Part shown: positions 43,214 through 52,049 of the stretch, piece after piece
Numbering within the stretch: position 1 is the stretch's first letter
Layout of the letters: the number at the start of each line of letters is the position of its first letter
Source: Candidatus Melainabacteria bacterium MEL.A1
GTDB taxonomy: Bacteria; Cyanobacteriota; Vampirovibrionia; Gastranaerophilales; Gastranaerophilaceae
NCBI GenBank assembly: GCA_001765415.1
Contig: CP017245.1
Span: 1,550,001 to 1,614,000 of the forward strand
Direction: 5' to 3'
Length of the DNA stretch: 64,000 nucleotides
The notes under the pieces: generated by a model
Told to the model about the DNA's origin: nothing
What the model saw: the letters and a program-made list of their open reading frames with translations, nothing else
The model's database searches: none
Translations under genes and position numbers: made by a program

Positions 43214-44272
43214 TTACTGTACAACCTTATGCAAGCCATGTGGCTTGTCGACATTTCTTCCTAATGATGTAGCGATTTCTAATGCTAAAAGTTGCGAAAT
43301 AACAACTAAACAGAAAGATTTAACTATTTCACTTTCGCATTTTACATCTATATTAAATTTTGGATTAAGTTTGTCGTTTGTACAACCGAGTATTGTTAAA
43401 GGTGGGTTATAATCTTCTGAAATTTTACTCAAATTCTTGATTGCTGTGTAACTTAATTCGTTTACAGAAATATGTATCATTGCCGGTTTGTTGTTCAAAA
43501 TTGCAACATGTCCGTGCATAAATTCTCCCAAAATATTTGAATAAACATTGATGTAAGAGGTTTCTTTAATCTTTAAAGATGCTTCTTTGGCTATTGCGTA
43601 AGAAATTCCGTCTGCAGTGATAACAATATTTTTATACTTAGACAAAAATTTTGCGATTTCTTTTATTTCTGGATGAAGTTTGTAAGTTGCATTAATGTAT
43701 TCCGGCAACTCTTTCAAATCATTGATATAGTTTGAAATATCAATCCCTTTGTGTGCAGCGTATTTTAATACTAATAGAGTGCAACATAACATTTGAGTTG
43801 TAAGAGATTTTGTCGCCGCAATACTTTTTTCTTCTCCTGCACAACAATCTATTTTGAAATCAGATGCTTCCCAGATTGTAGACCCTTTTTTGTTTGTGAT
43901 GCAAAGTGTCCTCATTCCAAATTCTTTAGCTTTTCTTAGTGCAGAATTTGTGTCAGATGTTTCACCAGATTGGGTTATAAACACATATAAAATATCATTG
44001 TCGTGTGGAACAGCAGCTTTTAGTAGAAATTCACTTGAATAAATAGCTCTGGCTTCAATTCCAGCAACATTTCCAAACAAGTCGGCAGCAAACCTTGCGC
44101 AGTGGTAAGATGAGCCACTTGCAACAAAAATAACTTTTTGAATATCTACAGGGATATCAAACAAGATATAATTATCATCGCTAATGTGCGTTTCCAGAAG
44201 ATTTTTAAGCACCTCAGCCTGCTCAAAAATTTCTGTTGCCATACTTGTTGTTTTGTGTGAATTGAATAACAT
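43214..44272 (-). CDS. SIS-domain sugar isomerase-like protein (GlmS C-terminal half)
   Basis: 352 residues with two SIS domains: VASGSSYHCARFAADLFGN, FITQSGETSDT and later KETSYINVYSNILGEFMHGH, ending DKPHGLHKVV. These match the isomerase half of glucosamine-6-phosphate synthase, but the N-terminal glutaminase domain is missing. It could be a sugar-phosphate isomerase/deaminase or use ammonia directly. Last gene of the folP-gatB-SIS unit (54 nt after gatB). Confidence 0.8.
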   Translation of the reverse strand: MLFNSHKTTSMATEIFEQAEVLKNLLETHISDDNYILFDIPVDIQKVIFVASGSSYHCARFAADLFGNVAGIEARAIYSSEFLLKAAVPHDNDILYVFITQSGETSDTNSALRKAKEFGMRTLCITNKKGSTIWEASDFKIDCCAGEEKSIAATKSLTTQMLCCTLLVLKYAAHKGIDISNYINDLKELPEYINATYKLHPEIKEIAKFLSKYKNIVITADGISYAIAKEASLKIKETSYINVYSNILGEFMHGHVAILNNKPAMIHISVNELSYTAIKNLSKISEDYNPPLTILGCTNDKLNPKFNIDVKCESEIVKSFCLVVISQLLALEIATSLGRNVDKPHGLHKVVQ

Positions 44273-44326
44273 ATTTACTCCGTTTTGAATTAAACAGTCC
44301 TCCCGAAAGGGGAGGACAATATAAAT

Positions 44327-45769
44327 TTAGCCTAAAATATCTCTCAAAATTTCGTTAACGGTTTTTGGATTAGCTCTGCCTTTAGTTTCTTTCATTACTT
44401 GACCAACGAAGAAACCTAGCAGGTTGTTTTTACCGTTTTTGTAAGCTTGAACTTCATTTGGATGAGCGTCAACAATTTTTTGAGCAATTTCTTTGATTGC
44501 ACCGGTATCAGAAATTTGGCTCAAACCTCGTTTTTCAACAATTTCAGATGCTTTTGTGCCATCTTTCATCATATCAATAATAATTTGTTTCCCGATGTTG
44601 TTAGAGATTGTATTTTTTTCGATTAACGCAATTAACTCAGCCAAATTTTCAGGAGTTAATTTAGTGTCTGTAATTTCTTTCTTTTCTTCTTTTAAGTAAG
44701 CTGCGATTTCGCCCATAATAAAGTTTACTGCGATTTTTGGAGATGCACCTAATTCTAACACTTTGTCGAAGAATAAAGCTAAGCCCATTTGTTCAACGAT
44801 TACTGATGCGTCGTATTCGCTCAAACCTAGTGACATATAGCGTTCACGTTTTGCTTGAGGAAGTTCTGGCATTTTGTCTTTAATTTCTTGAACCCATTCT
44901 CTTGAAATTTTTAAAGGCATTAAATCAGGTTCTGGAAAATATCTGTAATCGTGAGCATCTTCTTTGCCTCTCATAGAGCGTGTTTCTCTTGAATTGTCAT
45001 CCCAAAGTCTTGTTTCTTGAACAACTTCTCCACCTTCTTCAACGATTTCGATTTGTCTGTCAATTTCATATTCAATAGCTCTTTGCAAAGCAGAAAAACT
45101 ATTTACGTTTTTGATTTCGGCACGTGTACCAAATTCTTTAGAACCTTTAGGCATAATAGAAATGTTTGCATCGCATCTCATTGAACCTTCTTCTAAGTTG
45201 CCATCGCAAACGCCGATGTAACGAACAATGTTTCGTAATTCTTCCATGTAGTTTCTTGCTTCTTCAGAAGATCTCATATCCGGTTCAGAAACGATTTCCA
45301 ATAACGGAGTTCCGGCTCTGTTCAAGTCAACTAGTGAGTATGAAGAACCTGCAAGCCCATCAGCTCCTGCGTGAACAAGTTTTCCGGCATCTTCTTCAAG
45401 GTGCGCACGAGTGATACCAATTCTTTTGCCCTTGATATCTAAATAACCATTTACACAAATTGGTTCATCGTATTGAGAAATTTGATAACCTTTTGGAAGG
45501 TCAGGATAAAAATATTGTTTTCTGTCAAATTTACATCTTTCTGGAATTTCGCAGTTTAATGCCAAACCGGTCAAAATCCCCATATTTACACATTCTTTGT
45601 TAAGAACCGGCAAAACACCAGGCATACCTAGTGTAATAGGGCTAGTTTCTGAGTTTGGTTCTTTACCAAATTCGCAACCGTCAGGTGCGAAAATTTTTGA
45701 TTTAGTTTTCAACTGAGCATGAACTTCCAAACCAATTACGACTTCATATTTATCTCTTAAATCTTCCAT
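44327..45769 (-). CDS. gatB: Asp/Glu-tRNA(Asn/Gln) amidotransferase subunit B
   Basis: 480 residues from the ATG at 45769 (AAGGAG upstream); a start 21 bp earlier would overlap the site. Converts misacylated Glu-tRNA(Gln) with GatA and GatC. Motifs: YEVVIGLEVHAQLKTKSKIF, LNKECVNMGILTGLALNC, KFDRKQYFYPDLPKGYQISQ and DVNRAGTP-like DLNRAGTPLLEIVSEPDM. Implies a non-discriminating GluRS, which gltX (58778) may be. gatA/gatC are elsewhere. Confidence 0.97.
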   Translation of the reverse strand: MEDLRDKYEVVIGLEVHAQLKTKSKIFAPDGCEFGKEPNSETSPITLGMPGVLPVLNKECVNMGILTGLALNCEIPERCKFDRKQYFYPDLPKGYQISQYDEPICVNGYLDIKGKRIGITRAHLEEDAGKLVHAGADGLAGSSYSLVDLNRAGTPLLEIVSEPDMRSSEEARNYMEELRNIVRYIGVCDGNLEEGSMRCDANISIMPKGSKEFGTRAEIKNVNSFSALQRAIEYEIDRQIEIVEEGGEVVQETRLWDDNSRETRSMRGKEDAHDYRYFPEPDLMPLKISREWVQEIKDKMPELPQAKRERYMSLGLSEYDASVIVEQMGLALFFDKVLELGASPKIAVNFIMGEIAAYLKEEKKEITDTKLTPENLAELIALIEKNTISNNIGKQIIIDMMKDGTKASEIVEKRGLSQISDTGAIKEIAQKIVDAHPNEVQAYKNGKNNLLGFFVGQVMKETKGRANPKTVNEILRDILG

Positions 45770-45791
45770 TTTGATCTCCTTATTTCTCATT

Positions 45792-46952
45792 TTATTTTAT
45801 CACAAACATATCCATCAAATCAATTAGTTTTCGGTGCATTTTTATGTTGTGAACTCTTATGTAATCAACGTTTCTTTCTATTGCAAGTGCGTTAATAGCC
45901 GTTGTGTATATGTCTTTAGCTAAATTATCAGCATTTGGCATATCCAGCAAGCTTTTTCGAGAAATTCCGAGCATAATCGGACAATTTAGAGATTGAAATT
46001 CTTCTATTCTTTTAATGATTTCAAAATTATCCTCTTTTGTTTTGCCAAAACCAATTCCAGGATCAATGATAATGTTTTTGATATTTTTTGAGTGCGCAAA
46101 ATCAATTTTCTTTTTGAGGTTTAGGAAAATATCTTCAATTAAATTGTTGTAATGAGGAGAATTTTGCATTGTTTCCGGAGTTCCTTGTGAGTGTTGGATA
46201 ATAATTGGGATGTTATGTTTTGCGATTACATCAATCATTTTTTCGTCATAATCAAATCCTGAAACATCATTTATGATGTTTGCTCCTGCATTTATACATT
46301 CTTCTGCAACAATTGCACTACGGGTATCAATGCTGATTGTGGTTTTGTTTTTTGCAAAATCAATTATTGGTAAAAGTTTTTCTAACTGTTCTTTTGGTGA
46401 AACTGGAGATGAATATGGTTTGGTTGATTCTGCTCCAATGTCAATAATATCAGCCCCATCAGAAATCAATTCTAAAAGATGTTCTTTGGCTTTTTCAAAA
46501 TCGTTATACATTCCTCCATCTGAAAATGAATTTGTTGTTAAGTTTAAAATTCCGACAAGTTTTGTCCCCCTCCTCGAAATCATAGATTTCGGTCCTCCCG
46601 TAAGGGGTGGACATGAATTTTCAAGTTTTTTACCTAATTCTTTTAACCCAAATGGTTGAAATTTTAGTTTTTCTGCAATTTTTTTAATCTGAGAAACACT
46701 TCCGCCTAAAATACAATTTGAATTTTCGATTTTCCCGGTAATAACCTCTCTATGTGTTGCACAATCACAACCTACAGAAAGAGCGGTTTGTTTCAAAATA
46801 TTTGCCATTGCAGGGGTTAAAGAATATATTTTGATATTCTTGTATTCAAATTTTTCTTTAGCTTTGTGCGAGTATGATTTGTCAAAACCAATGGCATTAA
46901 TTTCTTTTTCAATATCCGTATCTTTAATTTCTCTCAAAATAAAATCGTGCAT
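45792..46952 (-). CDS. folP: Dihydropteroate synthase with N-terminal extension
   Basis: 386 residues. The C-terminal 255 residues are the DHPS barrel (folate synthesis, para-aminobenzoate with pterin pyrophosphate): GILNLTTNSFSDGGMY, IIDIGAESTKPYS, ISIDTRS, IINDVSGF, IIQHSQGTP and DPGIGFGK. The usual TPDS is TTNS here. About 130 residues precede the barrel, as in some DHPS forms. Residues about 112-128 (SCPPLTGGPKSMISRRG) are encoded by an intergenic-type repeat (46558-46615). First gene of folP-gatB-SIS. Confidence 0.9.
   Translation of the reverse strand: MHDFILREIKDTDIEKEINAIGFDKSYSHKAKEKFEYKNIKIYSLTPAMANILKQTALSVGCDCATHREVITGKIENSNCILGGSVSQIKKIAEKLKFQPFGLKELGKKLENSCPPLTGGPKSMISRRGTKLVGILNLTTNSFSDGGMYNDFEKAKEHLLELISDGADIIDIGAESTKPYSSPVSPKEQLEKLLPIIDFAKNKTTISIDTRSAIVAEECINAGANIINDVSGFDYDEKMIDVIAKHNIPIIIQHSQGTPETMQNSPHYNNLIEDIFLNLKKKIDFAHSKNIKNIIIDPGIGFGKTKEDNFEIIKRIEEFQSLNCPIMLGISRKSLLDMPNADNLAKDIYTTAINALAIERNVDYIRVHNIKMHRKLIDLMDMFVIK
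46558..46615 (-). repeat. Palindromic repeat inside folP
   Basis: CGGTCCTCCCGTAAGGGGTG resembles the gap repeats at 44293-44325 (CAGTCCTCCCGAAAGGGGAG) and others. In folP it keeps the reading frame. Confidence 0.5.
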
Positions 46953-46993
46953 AGCATAAGCTTAGCACGACTTTAGATATTTAACAATATTGA

Positions 46994-47452
46994 TTAATTT
47001 TTATGTAAAATGTTTTCGTCGATTGCATCGGTTGCAACTTTACTGATATCAGAAAGCCCGGAAATCAATGTTACGAAACCAAAGCCGTAACCCAAAAATC
47101 CTGCACCGAATTTATACAATTTGCTATTAACAAGAGGTTTAAGAACTTTCATTCCTTTTACTTTTGCCCCCCAGTTAAGTACTGCATCTTTAGCCCATTT
47201 TGCGTTTTCAACAACTTTTGCCCACAAACCGGTTGTTTGTTTGGTAACAGCTGTAGTTGTTTTGGCAACTCCTGCAACACCTTTCATTCCTTTAGAAACT
47301 TTTGATGCAGAAGCAAACATGTCAAAACCTGACTTGGCTGCAATTGCGCCACCACCTGCAACTATTTTCTTTTCAGCGTCTTTATCTCGGTTGCGAGCTT
47401 GTGGTGCCGGATTTGATGTAAATGAAATTCTTTCGTTTAAAGAGATTGTCAT
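46994..47452 (-). CDS. Uncharacterised membrane protein, FTSN N-terminus
   Basis: 152 residues, family not recognised. Polar N-terminus (MTISLNERISFTSNPAP), basic RNRDKDAEKK, a Gly/Ala hydrophobic stretch (about 30-45), Lys/Thr-rich middle and a second hydrophobic segment (FGAGFLGYGFGFVTLISGL). Start overlaps the stop of the upstream gene 47452-48114, whose protein has the same plan, so the two are probably partners. Confidence 0.6.
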   Translation of the reverse strand: MTISLNERISFTSNPAPQARNRDKDAEKKIVAGGGAIAAKSGFDMFASASKVSKGMKGVAGVAKTTTAVTKQTTGLWAKVVENAKWAKDAVLNWGAKVKGMKVLKPLVNSKLYKFGAGFLGYGFGFVTLISGLSDISKVATDAIDENILHKN

Positions 47453-48114
47453 TATTCTTCAGATCCTTTTTCGCTTTGTTCTTTGATAGCAGTAACGCCA
47501 GATGCAATACCTCCTGATGCAGCAGTTGTATTTACGGCAGCTTTTTCATAAGTTTCAGCCTTTACGCTTTTGATTTTGCCTTTTACGTAATTAACTCCGG
47601 CTTTAATTTTGTTATAAACAAATGAAATTCCGTTACCTATTGCTTTGAAGAATTTTACAATAGGTTTGCCAAATTTTGTTTGTGCAAATTTATCAAGTTT
47701 AGCTTTTGGAGTTGTGTAAGCTTTTGATTTTACGAAATCTGCTTTTACGTTTTTGGCAGTTTTGGAAATAAATTCTGTTGTTGCTTTTGCTTGTTCTTTC
47801 AAACCTTGCATAGCTTTAGTTTGACCTAATTTTTTGAATGCTTTTATTGATTGTTTAGCACCCCATCCGGTAGCCATTCCACCTAACAAACCTGTTGTTA
47901 CAATTGCTCCGCCGGCAATTACTTTTTTAGCAGTTTTGGGTAGGTGCAAATCTTTGTTTTCTGCTAATTCGAGAAAATCATCTTGTTGTTCTTCAATTTC
48001 TCGTCTTGCAGTTTGATAATTCTTTTCTTCAAGTTCTTCAGGACTTAATCTTCTATCCTTGTTACGACCAAAAGTAGTGCTGTTGTTTGAGATTTTAGGT
48101 TGTATTGTTAACAT
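47452..48114 (-). CDS. Uncharacterised membrane protein, partner of 46994
   Basis: 220 residues from the ATG at 48114 (GGAG 6 nt upstream; a TTG 12 bp earlier overlaps that site). Begins MLTIQPKISNNSTTFGRNKD, then an acidic helix, one Gly/Ala membrane segment (about 62-82, KKVIAGGAIVTTGLLGGMAT) and a long basic, Lys/Ala/Thr-rich helical region. Translationally coupled to the gene at 46994 (TAATG). No function assigned. Confidence 0.6.
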   Translation of the reverse strand: MLTIQPKISNNSTTFGRNKDRRLSPEELEEKNYQTARREIEEQQDDFLELAENKDLHLPKTAKKVIAGGAIVTTGLLGGMATGWGAKQSIKAFKKLGQTKAMQGLKEQAKATTEFISKTAKNVKADFVKSKAYTTPKAKLDKFAQTKFGKPIVKFFKAIGNGISFVYNKIKAGVNYVKGKIKSVKAETYEKAAVNTTAASGGIASGVTAIKEQSEKGSEE

Positions 48115-48236
48115 ATTTTTCTCCAATATCTTTTTTTACAATACATAATGGATGTGAATAATTTTTCTTGCTATTCTGTTAAAAATTTGTTACAAAATAT
48201 TTGCCAAGATACTTCGTTATTATTGCATATTGATGC

Positions 48237-49163
48237 TTATTTGTAAACAAATTTACTCCCTTGATATGAATTTCTTTTAATAAATTCTCTATCTATTTTG
48301 TTTAAACAATCAAATTTCTTAGAAAGCCATAGTGGCGCAATGAGTTCCGAACTCAAACCATTGCCTGCAAGGCGATGAATTGTCGTGGTTTTAGGTAAAT
48401 ATTCTAAAAAATCGCAAACTGTTTGAACATATTCATCTTCATCCATAAAACTAATTCCGCCATCATTATAGATTTTTGCAAGTTTTGTTCCTTCTAAAGC
48501 GCATAACATGTGGATTTTAACCCCATCAACTCCGAGTTGAGCTAATTTTTGTGCCGTTTGCATAATTTCATCGTGTGTTTCCCACAAACCAAAAATTACG
48601 TGTACGCAAACATTTATACCAGCATTTTTTGTTTTTTCATAAGCTCTTAAGAAACAATCGAAATCGTGACCACGATTGATTTTTTCTAATGTTTTGTTGT
48701 GGATTGATTGTAAACCGTATTCTATCCATGTGTAATAATCGTCTTTGTATGATGAAATCAGTTTTATTTTTTCATTATCAACACAATCAGGGCGAGTGCC
48801 AATTGAAATTCCGACAATATCCGGATGGTTAAGTGCAGAATTGTAAATTTTTTCAAGTTCATTAACCGGCTTATAGGTATTGGAATACGCTTGAAAATAT
48901 GACATGAATTTTTGTGCCTTAAAGCGATTTTTCAAAGTTTCTGCGCCTACTTTAACCTGTTCTTCTATAGGTAAAAGTTTGGAATGGGCTTGCGAAAAAC
49001 TCCCGCCTTCGTCGCAAAAAATACATCCGCCGGTAGAAATTGCACCATCTCTATTCGGACATGAAAAACCGGCATCAAGTGTTATTTTATAAACCTTGAC
49101 ACCGAATTTGTTTTTTAAATGTGCGCTATATTGGTTGTAGCGTTTGTCTGTGTCGTTGAACAA
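48237..49163 (-). CDS. Radical SAM protein of the YhcC/TIGR01212 type
   Basis: 308 residues. The cluster motif CPNRDGAISTGGCIFC with GGSFSQAHS supplies the [4Fe-4S] cysteines. NKFGVKVYKITLDAGF, GTRPDCVD and NAGINVCVHVIFGLWETHDE are typical of this group. The substrate of these enzymes is not well established. Starts MFNDTDKRYNQYS. Single gene. Confidence 0.88.
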   Translation of the reverse strand: MFNDTDKRYNQYSAHLKNKFGVKVYKITLDAGFSCPNRDGAISTGGCIFCDEGGSFSQAHSKLLPIEEQVKVGAETLKNRFKAQKFMSYFQAYSNTYKPVNELEKIYNSALNHPDIVGISIGTRPDCVDNEKIKLISSYKDDYYTWIEYGLQSIHNKTLEKINRGHDFDCFLRAYEKTKNAGINVCVHVIFGLWETHDEIMQTAQKLAQLGVDGVKIHMLCALEGTKLAKIYNDGGISFMDEDEYVQTVCDFLEYLPKTTTIHRLAGNGLSSELIAPLWLSKKFDCLNKIDREFIKRNSYQGSKFVYK

Positions 49164-49264
49164 GTTTGTATCCCTTCTTTGAAATCCATAAAATATAAAA
49201 AAATTTATAATGTTAATTTTTGGATTTCGACCCTCCTGCTAGTGGAGAACTTGAAGTTTCAATG

Positions 49265-49432
49265 TTATTTGTTTTCGTCTTCATCATAGATTGGGTAAAC
49301 ATAATGTTCGCCACAGTTTGGACATACAACTTCTTGTTGTTTGCCATCTTCGACTTTAGCTACTTCAAACAAAGTTTTGCAACCTGATTGTACACATCTG
49401 ATAGCCCAGCTTGGTCTTATTAATCTTGCCAT
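49265..49432 (-). CDS. Small zinc-ribbon protein
   Basis: 55 residues from ATG 49432 with GAGG upstream. MARLIRPSWAIRCVQSGC and VVCPNCGEHYVYPIYDE: two Cys before and a CPNC pair after, likely one zinc site. Acidic C-terminus. Unknown role. Confidence 0.6.
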   Translation of the reverse strand: MARLIRPSWAIRCVQSGCKTLFEVAKVEDGKQQEVVCPNCGEHYVYPIYDEDENK

Positions 49433-49569
49433 AATTCGTTCCTCTTTTTCTCTAATACAAAAATATCTTATCATTTTAAACCCTCGAATGCAAGTCGTTA
49501 AGATTGTAGCAAAGAGTAGTAAAAATATTTATCTTTTGCTTTAAAGTGCTTTATGTGAAAGGGAAAATT

Positions 49570-49869
49570 ATGAAAAAATCTTTAATATTTTTATCTGTAT
49601 TGGTTGTTGCTATGATTGCATTTTTTGATGCAAAAGATAGGTTTGCGGAACTTGATAGTGTTGCTGCAAATACTCCATCTCAGGTTGAGATGAAGCAAAT
49701 GATTAACAAAAATGGAGAACAGACAAAAAATAGTGTTCCTGATTTCAAAAATACACAACAACAAAATAGTGAAAGTATTCAGGATAAAATGAATAAAGGG
49801 CGTCTAGACAATCAAAATCAACTTAATAATATCGACAAAAGACGTGATACAATAAACAATAAGCAGTAA
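49570..49869 (+). CDS. Small exported or membrane-anchored protein
   Basis: 99 residues from ATG 49570. One N-terminal hydrophobic segment (KKSLIFLSVLVVAMIAFF) followed by a polar, Asn/Gln/Lys-rich region (about 25-99) that should be disordered or helical. No lipobox. Unknown function. Confidence 0.55.
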   Translation: MKKSLIFLSVLVVAMIAFFDAKDRFAELDSVAANTPSQVEMKQMINKNGEQTKNSVPDFKNTQQQNSESIQDKMNKGRLDNQNQLNNIDKRRDTINNKQ

Positions 49870-49883
49870 GTGATAAAACCAAA

Positions 49884-49951
49884 TCTCGCCCCAATGGGGA
49901 GAGAAGAAATTTCTTAGCGAATAAGATGAGCTTAGTAATTTCAGAGAGGGG
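49884..49951 (+). repeat. CTCGCCC repeat element, copy 2
   Basis: TCTCGCCCCAATGGGGAGAG hairpin, inner GAAATTTCTTAGCGA...GCTTAGTAATTTC pair, ending GAGAGGGG. Between 49570 and 49969 genes. Confidence 0.75.
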
Positions 49952-49968
49952 TTAATACTACATTTATT

Positions 49969-50769
49969 TTATATCCCAAAAATCATGTCCCCATAAAAAG
50001 GTTCGGTGTTTTTATCATCTTTTTTAGGTTTTTCTGGAATTGTTCTTTCAAATCTTAATGCTCCACCGTTGTTTTCATCAACTTTTGTGTCTATTGGTCT
50101 GATTGCTTTTGGAAAAAATCTTAGTATAATATTTTGAGTTGCAGATGGTGTAACAACGGTTTGTGAATACAATTTAATTTTTTCTAATTCTTCGTTAGCT
50201 TGTGCGTAGCTTTTTGCTGTAAAAATATTGTCATTTGCGCCGATTTTGGTAGAATAACTATTGCTCCACATTACAAGATCGTTTACAGTATCAAGCAGTA
50301 CAACTGATGTTTCCAATCTATATGGGTAAGAAATATCAAAAACAGATGAAATATTTAGAATTTCCCACACACTGCGTTTTATTGAGTTTTTGTTTGTAAC
50401 TGCTGAACTGGAAACGATTAAAACAGATTTGCAATTAAAACTGTTTCCAACTTTTTTTATTGCTGCATAATCCAATTTGTTGGTTGTTTGGTATTTATTC
50501 AAAAGGTTTGTAGTTATTTGTTTTAAGTCGGAATTTTGATTTAATTTTGTTCTAATTTCGTATAAATCTGGGGATTTAACTTTTCCATCAGAAGAATTAA
50601 AGTCTTTGATAATGTCATTTGCAACGATTTCAGAAACTTCTTCAAAACCGTAATAATTTTCTTTGGTGTTGAAAATATCAGCTGGTAATACAAGCACATC
50701 AAAAGTAATTGCTTGCGCAAAAGAAGTTAGTAAAGCTAAAATTAATAAAATTCTTGCAAATGTTTTCAT
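49969..50769 (-). CDS. Secreted protein with a possible CsgG/TolB-N-like domain
   Basis: 266 residues with signal peptide (MKTFARILLILALLTSFAQA). FDVLVLPADIFNTKENYYGF, VGNSFNCKSVLIVSSSAV and LETSVVLLDTVNDLVMWSNS show the alternating beta-alpha pattern of periplasmic CsgG/TolB-N-like domains, but this is only a pattern match. Pro/Lys-rich tail. Single gene. Confidence 0.5.
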   Translation of the reverse strand: MKTFARILLILALLTSFAQAITFDVLVLPADIFNTKENYYGFEEVSEIVANDIIKDFNSSDGKVKSPDLYEIRTKLNQNSDLKQITTNLLNKYQTTNKLDYAAIKKVGNSFNCKSVLIVSSSAVTNKNSIKRSVWEILNISSVFDISYPYRLETSVVLLDTVNDLVMWSNSYSTKIGANDNIFTAKSYAQANEELEKIKLYSQTVVTPSATQNIILRFFPKAIRPIDTKVDENNGGALRFERTIPEKPKKDDKNTEPFYGDMIFGI

Positions 50770-50794
50770 AATTGAATTATAGCATAAAAAAATA

Positions 50795-51075
50795 GCTCTT
50801 TCCCTTTTGTGAGGACTGTGCCGAACAAAAGGTGACTAAATGTCACGTTTTGTGAGAGGTAAAGGGATGGGTGCTAGCCCGTAGGGAAACATGATAATCA
50901 AAATTAGCACCCACCTTTTATCCTTTATCGCAAGTGAGGGAAAATAGCTCCTTCCCTTTTGAGGGAAGGGCAGGGGATGGGTGATGTCCCGTAGGGGAAA
51001 TTTGGTAATCAAAATTAGCACCCACCTTACTCCTCCCTCGCAGGGAGGAAACATTGCTCCTTGCCTAAAAAGGGA
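50795..51075. repeat. Intergenic GTGGGTGCTA/CCCGTAGGG repeat block
   Basis: Several copies of the family seen at 6345-6510. The first carries the perfect hairpin ACAAAA-G-GTGAC/GTCAC-G-TTTTGT (50825-50853); later ones have TCCCTTTTGAGGGAAGG and CCTCCCTCGCAGGGAGG pairs. No gene in 50770-51176. Confidence 0.7.
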
Positions 51076-51176
51076 TTGGGGCTAGTGAAGGTTTAGTATG
51101 CCTTTTTACTTAAATTTTCAACAATTTCATATAATCGTATGATAACAATTTTTGAAAAATAACATAAAATTCAGGT

Positions 51177-51560
51177 ATGAAATATGAAGAAATGATTAAA
51201 TTGGCAGCAAAAGCCTCAGAAAATGCTTATGTTCCATATTCAAAATTCCCTGTAGGAGCTTGCGTATTAGCAGAAAGTGGAAATGTTTATACTGGGTGTA
51301 ATTTTGAAAACTCAAGTTATGGTATGACAATTTGTGGCGAACGTAATGCGATTGGTACTGCAATTGCAGCAGGTGAGAGAAAAATTCGTGCAGTTGCGAT
51401 ATATTCTCCAAAAATGAAATATTGTGTGCCGTGTGGTGCTTGTAGGCAAGTAATGAGTGAATTTGTTTCATCTGAAGGTTTGGATATTATTCTTGAAACA
51501 GATGATGGAATTGTTGTAAAAACATTACAGGAAATGTTGCCGGATAGTTTTGTATTATAG
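51177..51560 (+). CDS. cdd: Cytidine deaminase
   Basis: 127 residues. Pyrimidine salvage, cytidine to uridine. CGERNAIGTAI carries the Cys and catalytic Glu, and PCGACRQVMSEF the other zinc cysteines. TAAAAT ends 6 nt before the ATG; only a minimal AGG lies between, so leaderless or nearly so. Followed 3 nt later by the gene at 51564. Confidence 0.95.
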   Translation: MKYEEMIKLAAKASENAYVPYSKFPVGACVLAESGNVYTGCNFENSSYGMTICGERNAIGTAIAAGERKIRAVAIYSPKMKYCVPCGACRQVMSEFVSSEGLDIILETDDGIVVKTLQEMLPDSFVL

Positions 51561-51563
51561 AAT

Positions 51564-51794
51564 ATGTATTTGTTTGAACTAATAACCAAATATATAAAAG
51601 GTAAAAAATATAAAAAAGCTCTTGACTTTGACCCGTTTGAAACAGGTGAGCAAGATGCGGAATTTGATTCTGAAAATTGTGAACATGTGTTTCTCCCAAT
51701 AGACAGTACAGAAGAAACGCTGGCATGTTCAAAATGCGGGCTTGTTGTGAAACGTGAAGATTTAAAGGATGTGAATATTTTCAAAAGAAGTTAA
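51564..51794 (+). CDS. Small putative zinc-binding protein
   Basis: 76 residues. Basic amphipathic start (LITKYIKGKKYKKAL), acidic middle, then CEHVFLPID and CSKCGLVVKREDL: Cys-x-His plus CxxC, probably one metal site like the short zinc ribbons that report on phosphate-type headers. Co-transcribed with cdd. Its 3' end overlaps the prepilin remnant stop by a few bases. Confidence 0.55.
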   Translation: MYLFELITKYIKGKKYKKALDFDPFETGEQDAEFDSENCEHVFLPIDSTEETLACSKCGLVVKREDLKDVNIFKRS

Positions 51795-51961
51795 AATTTG
51801 ACTGGATAATCTTTAGAAATTTTCCAACCGTCGTATTGAATTAGTTTTGCGCAGAAAGCGTGATTTTGCGCACAACTAAAAGAATGCCCGTCAATTAATT
51901 GTTCACGAGTACCATTCCAGTAATTTGAATATGGCTCAAATGTTGGTTTTAAAGAGTATTT
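51791..51961 (-). pseudogene. Remnant of a prepilin of the E subgroup
   Basis: About 56 codons on the minus strand, too short to have been called as a gene. FEPYSNYWNGTREQLIDGH, then FCAKLIQYDGWKISKDYPVK and F-stop. It lines up with the C-terminus of prepilin E (VEPYKWNWDGTKEMLL; YCTALIQMNGWKIPKDYPLRF). No start codon, no AFTLAE helix, so only the end of the gene remains. An HTH gene lies divergently at 52050, as with the intact pairs. Confidence 0.75.
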
Positions 51962-52037
51962 TAAACTCCTATTTAATACTATAGTTGAATTATAGCCGTT
52001 ATAGTTAAAAAGTCAAGATTTTAGTTAAAACCTATTA

Positions 52038-52043
52038 TATAAT
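52038..52043 (+). promoter_or_regulatory. -10 box, probably leaderless start
   Basis: TATAAT six bases before the ATG at 52050; no ribosome site. The upstream region has ACTATAGT, TTATAG and repeated AGTTAAAA words. Confidence 0.5.
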
Positions 52044-52049
52044 CAGAAA

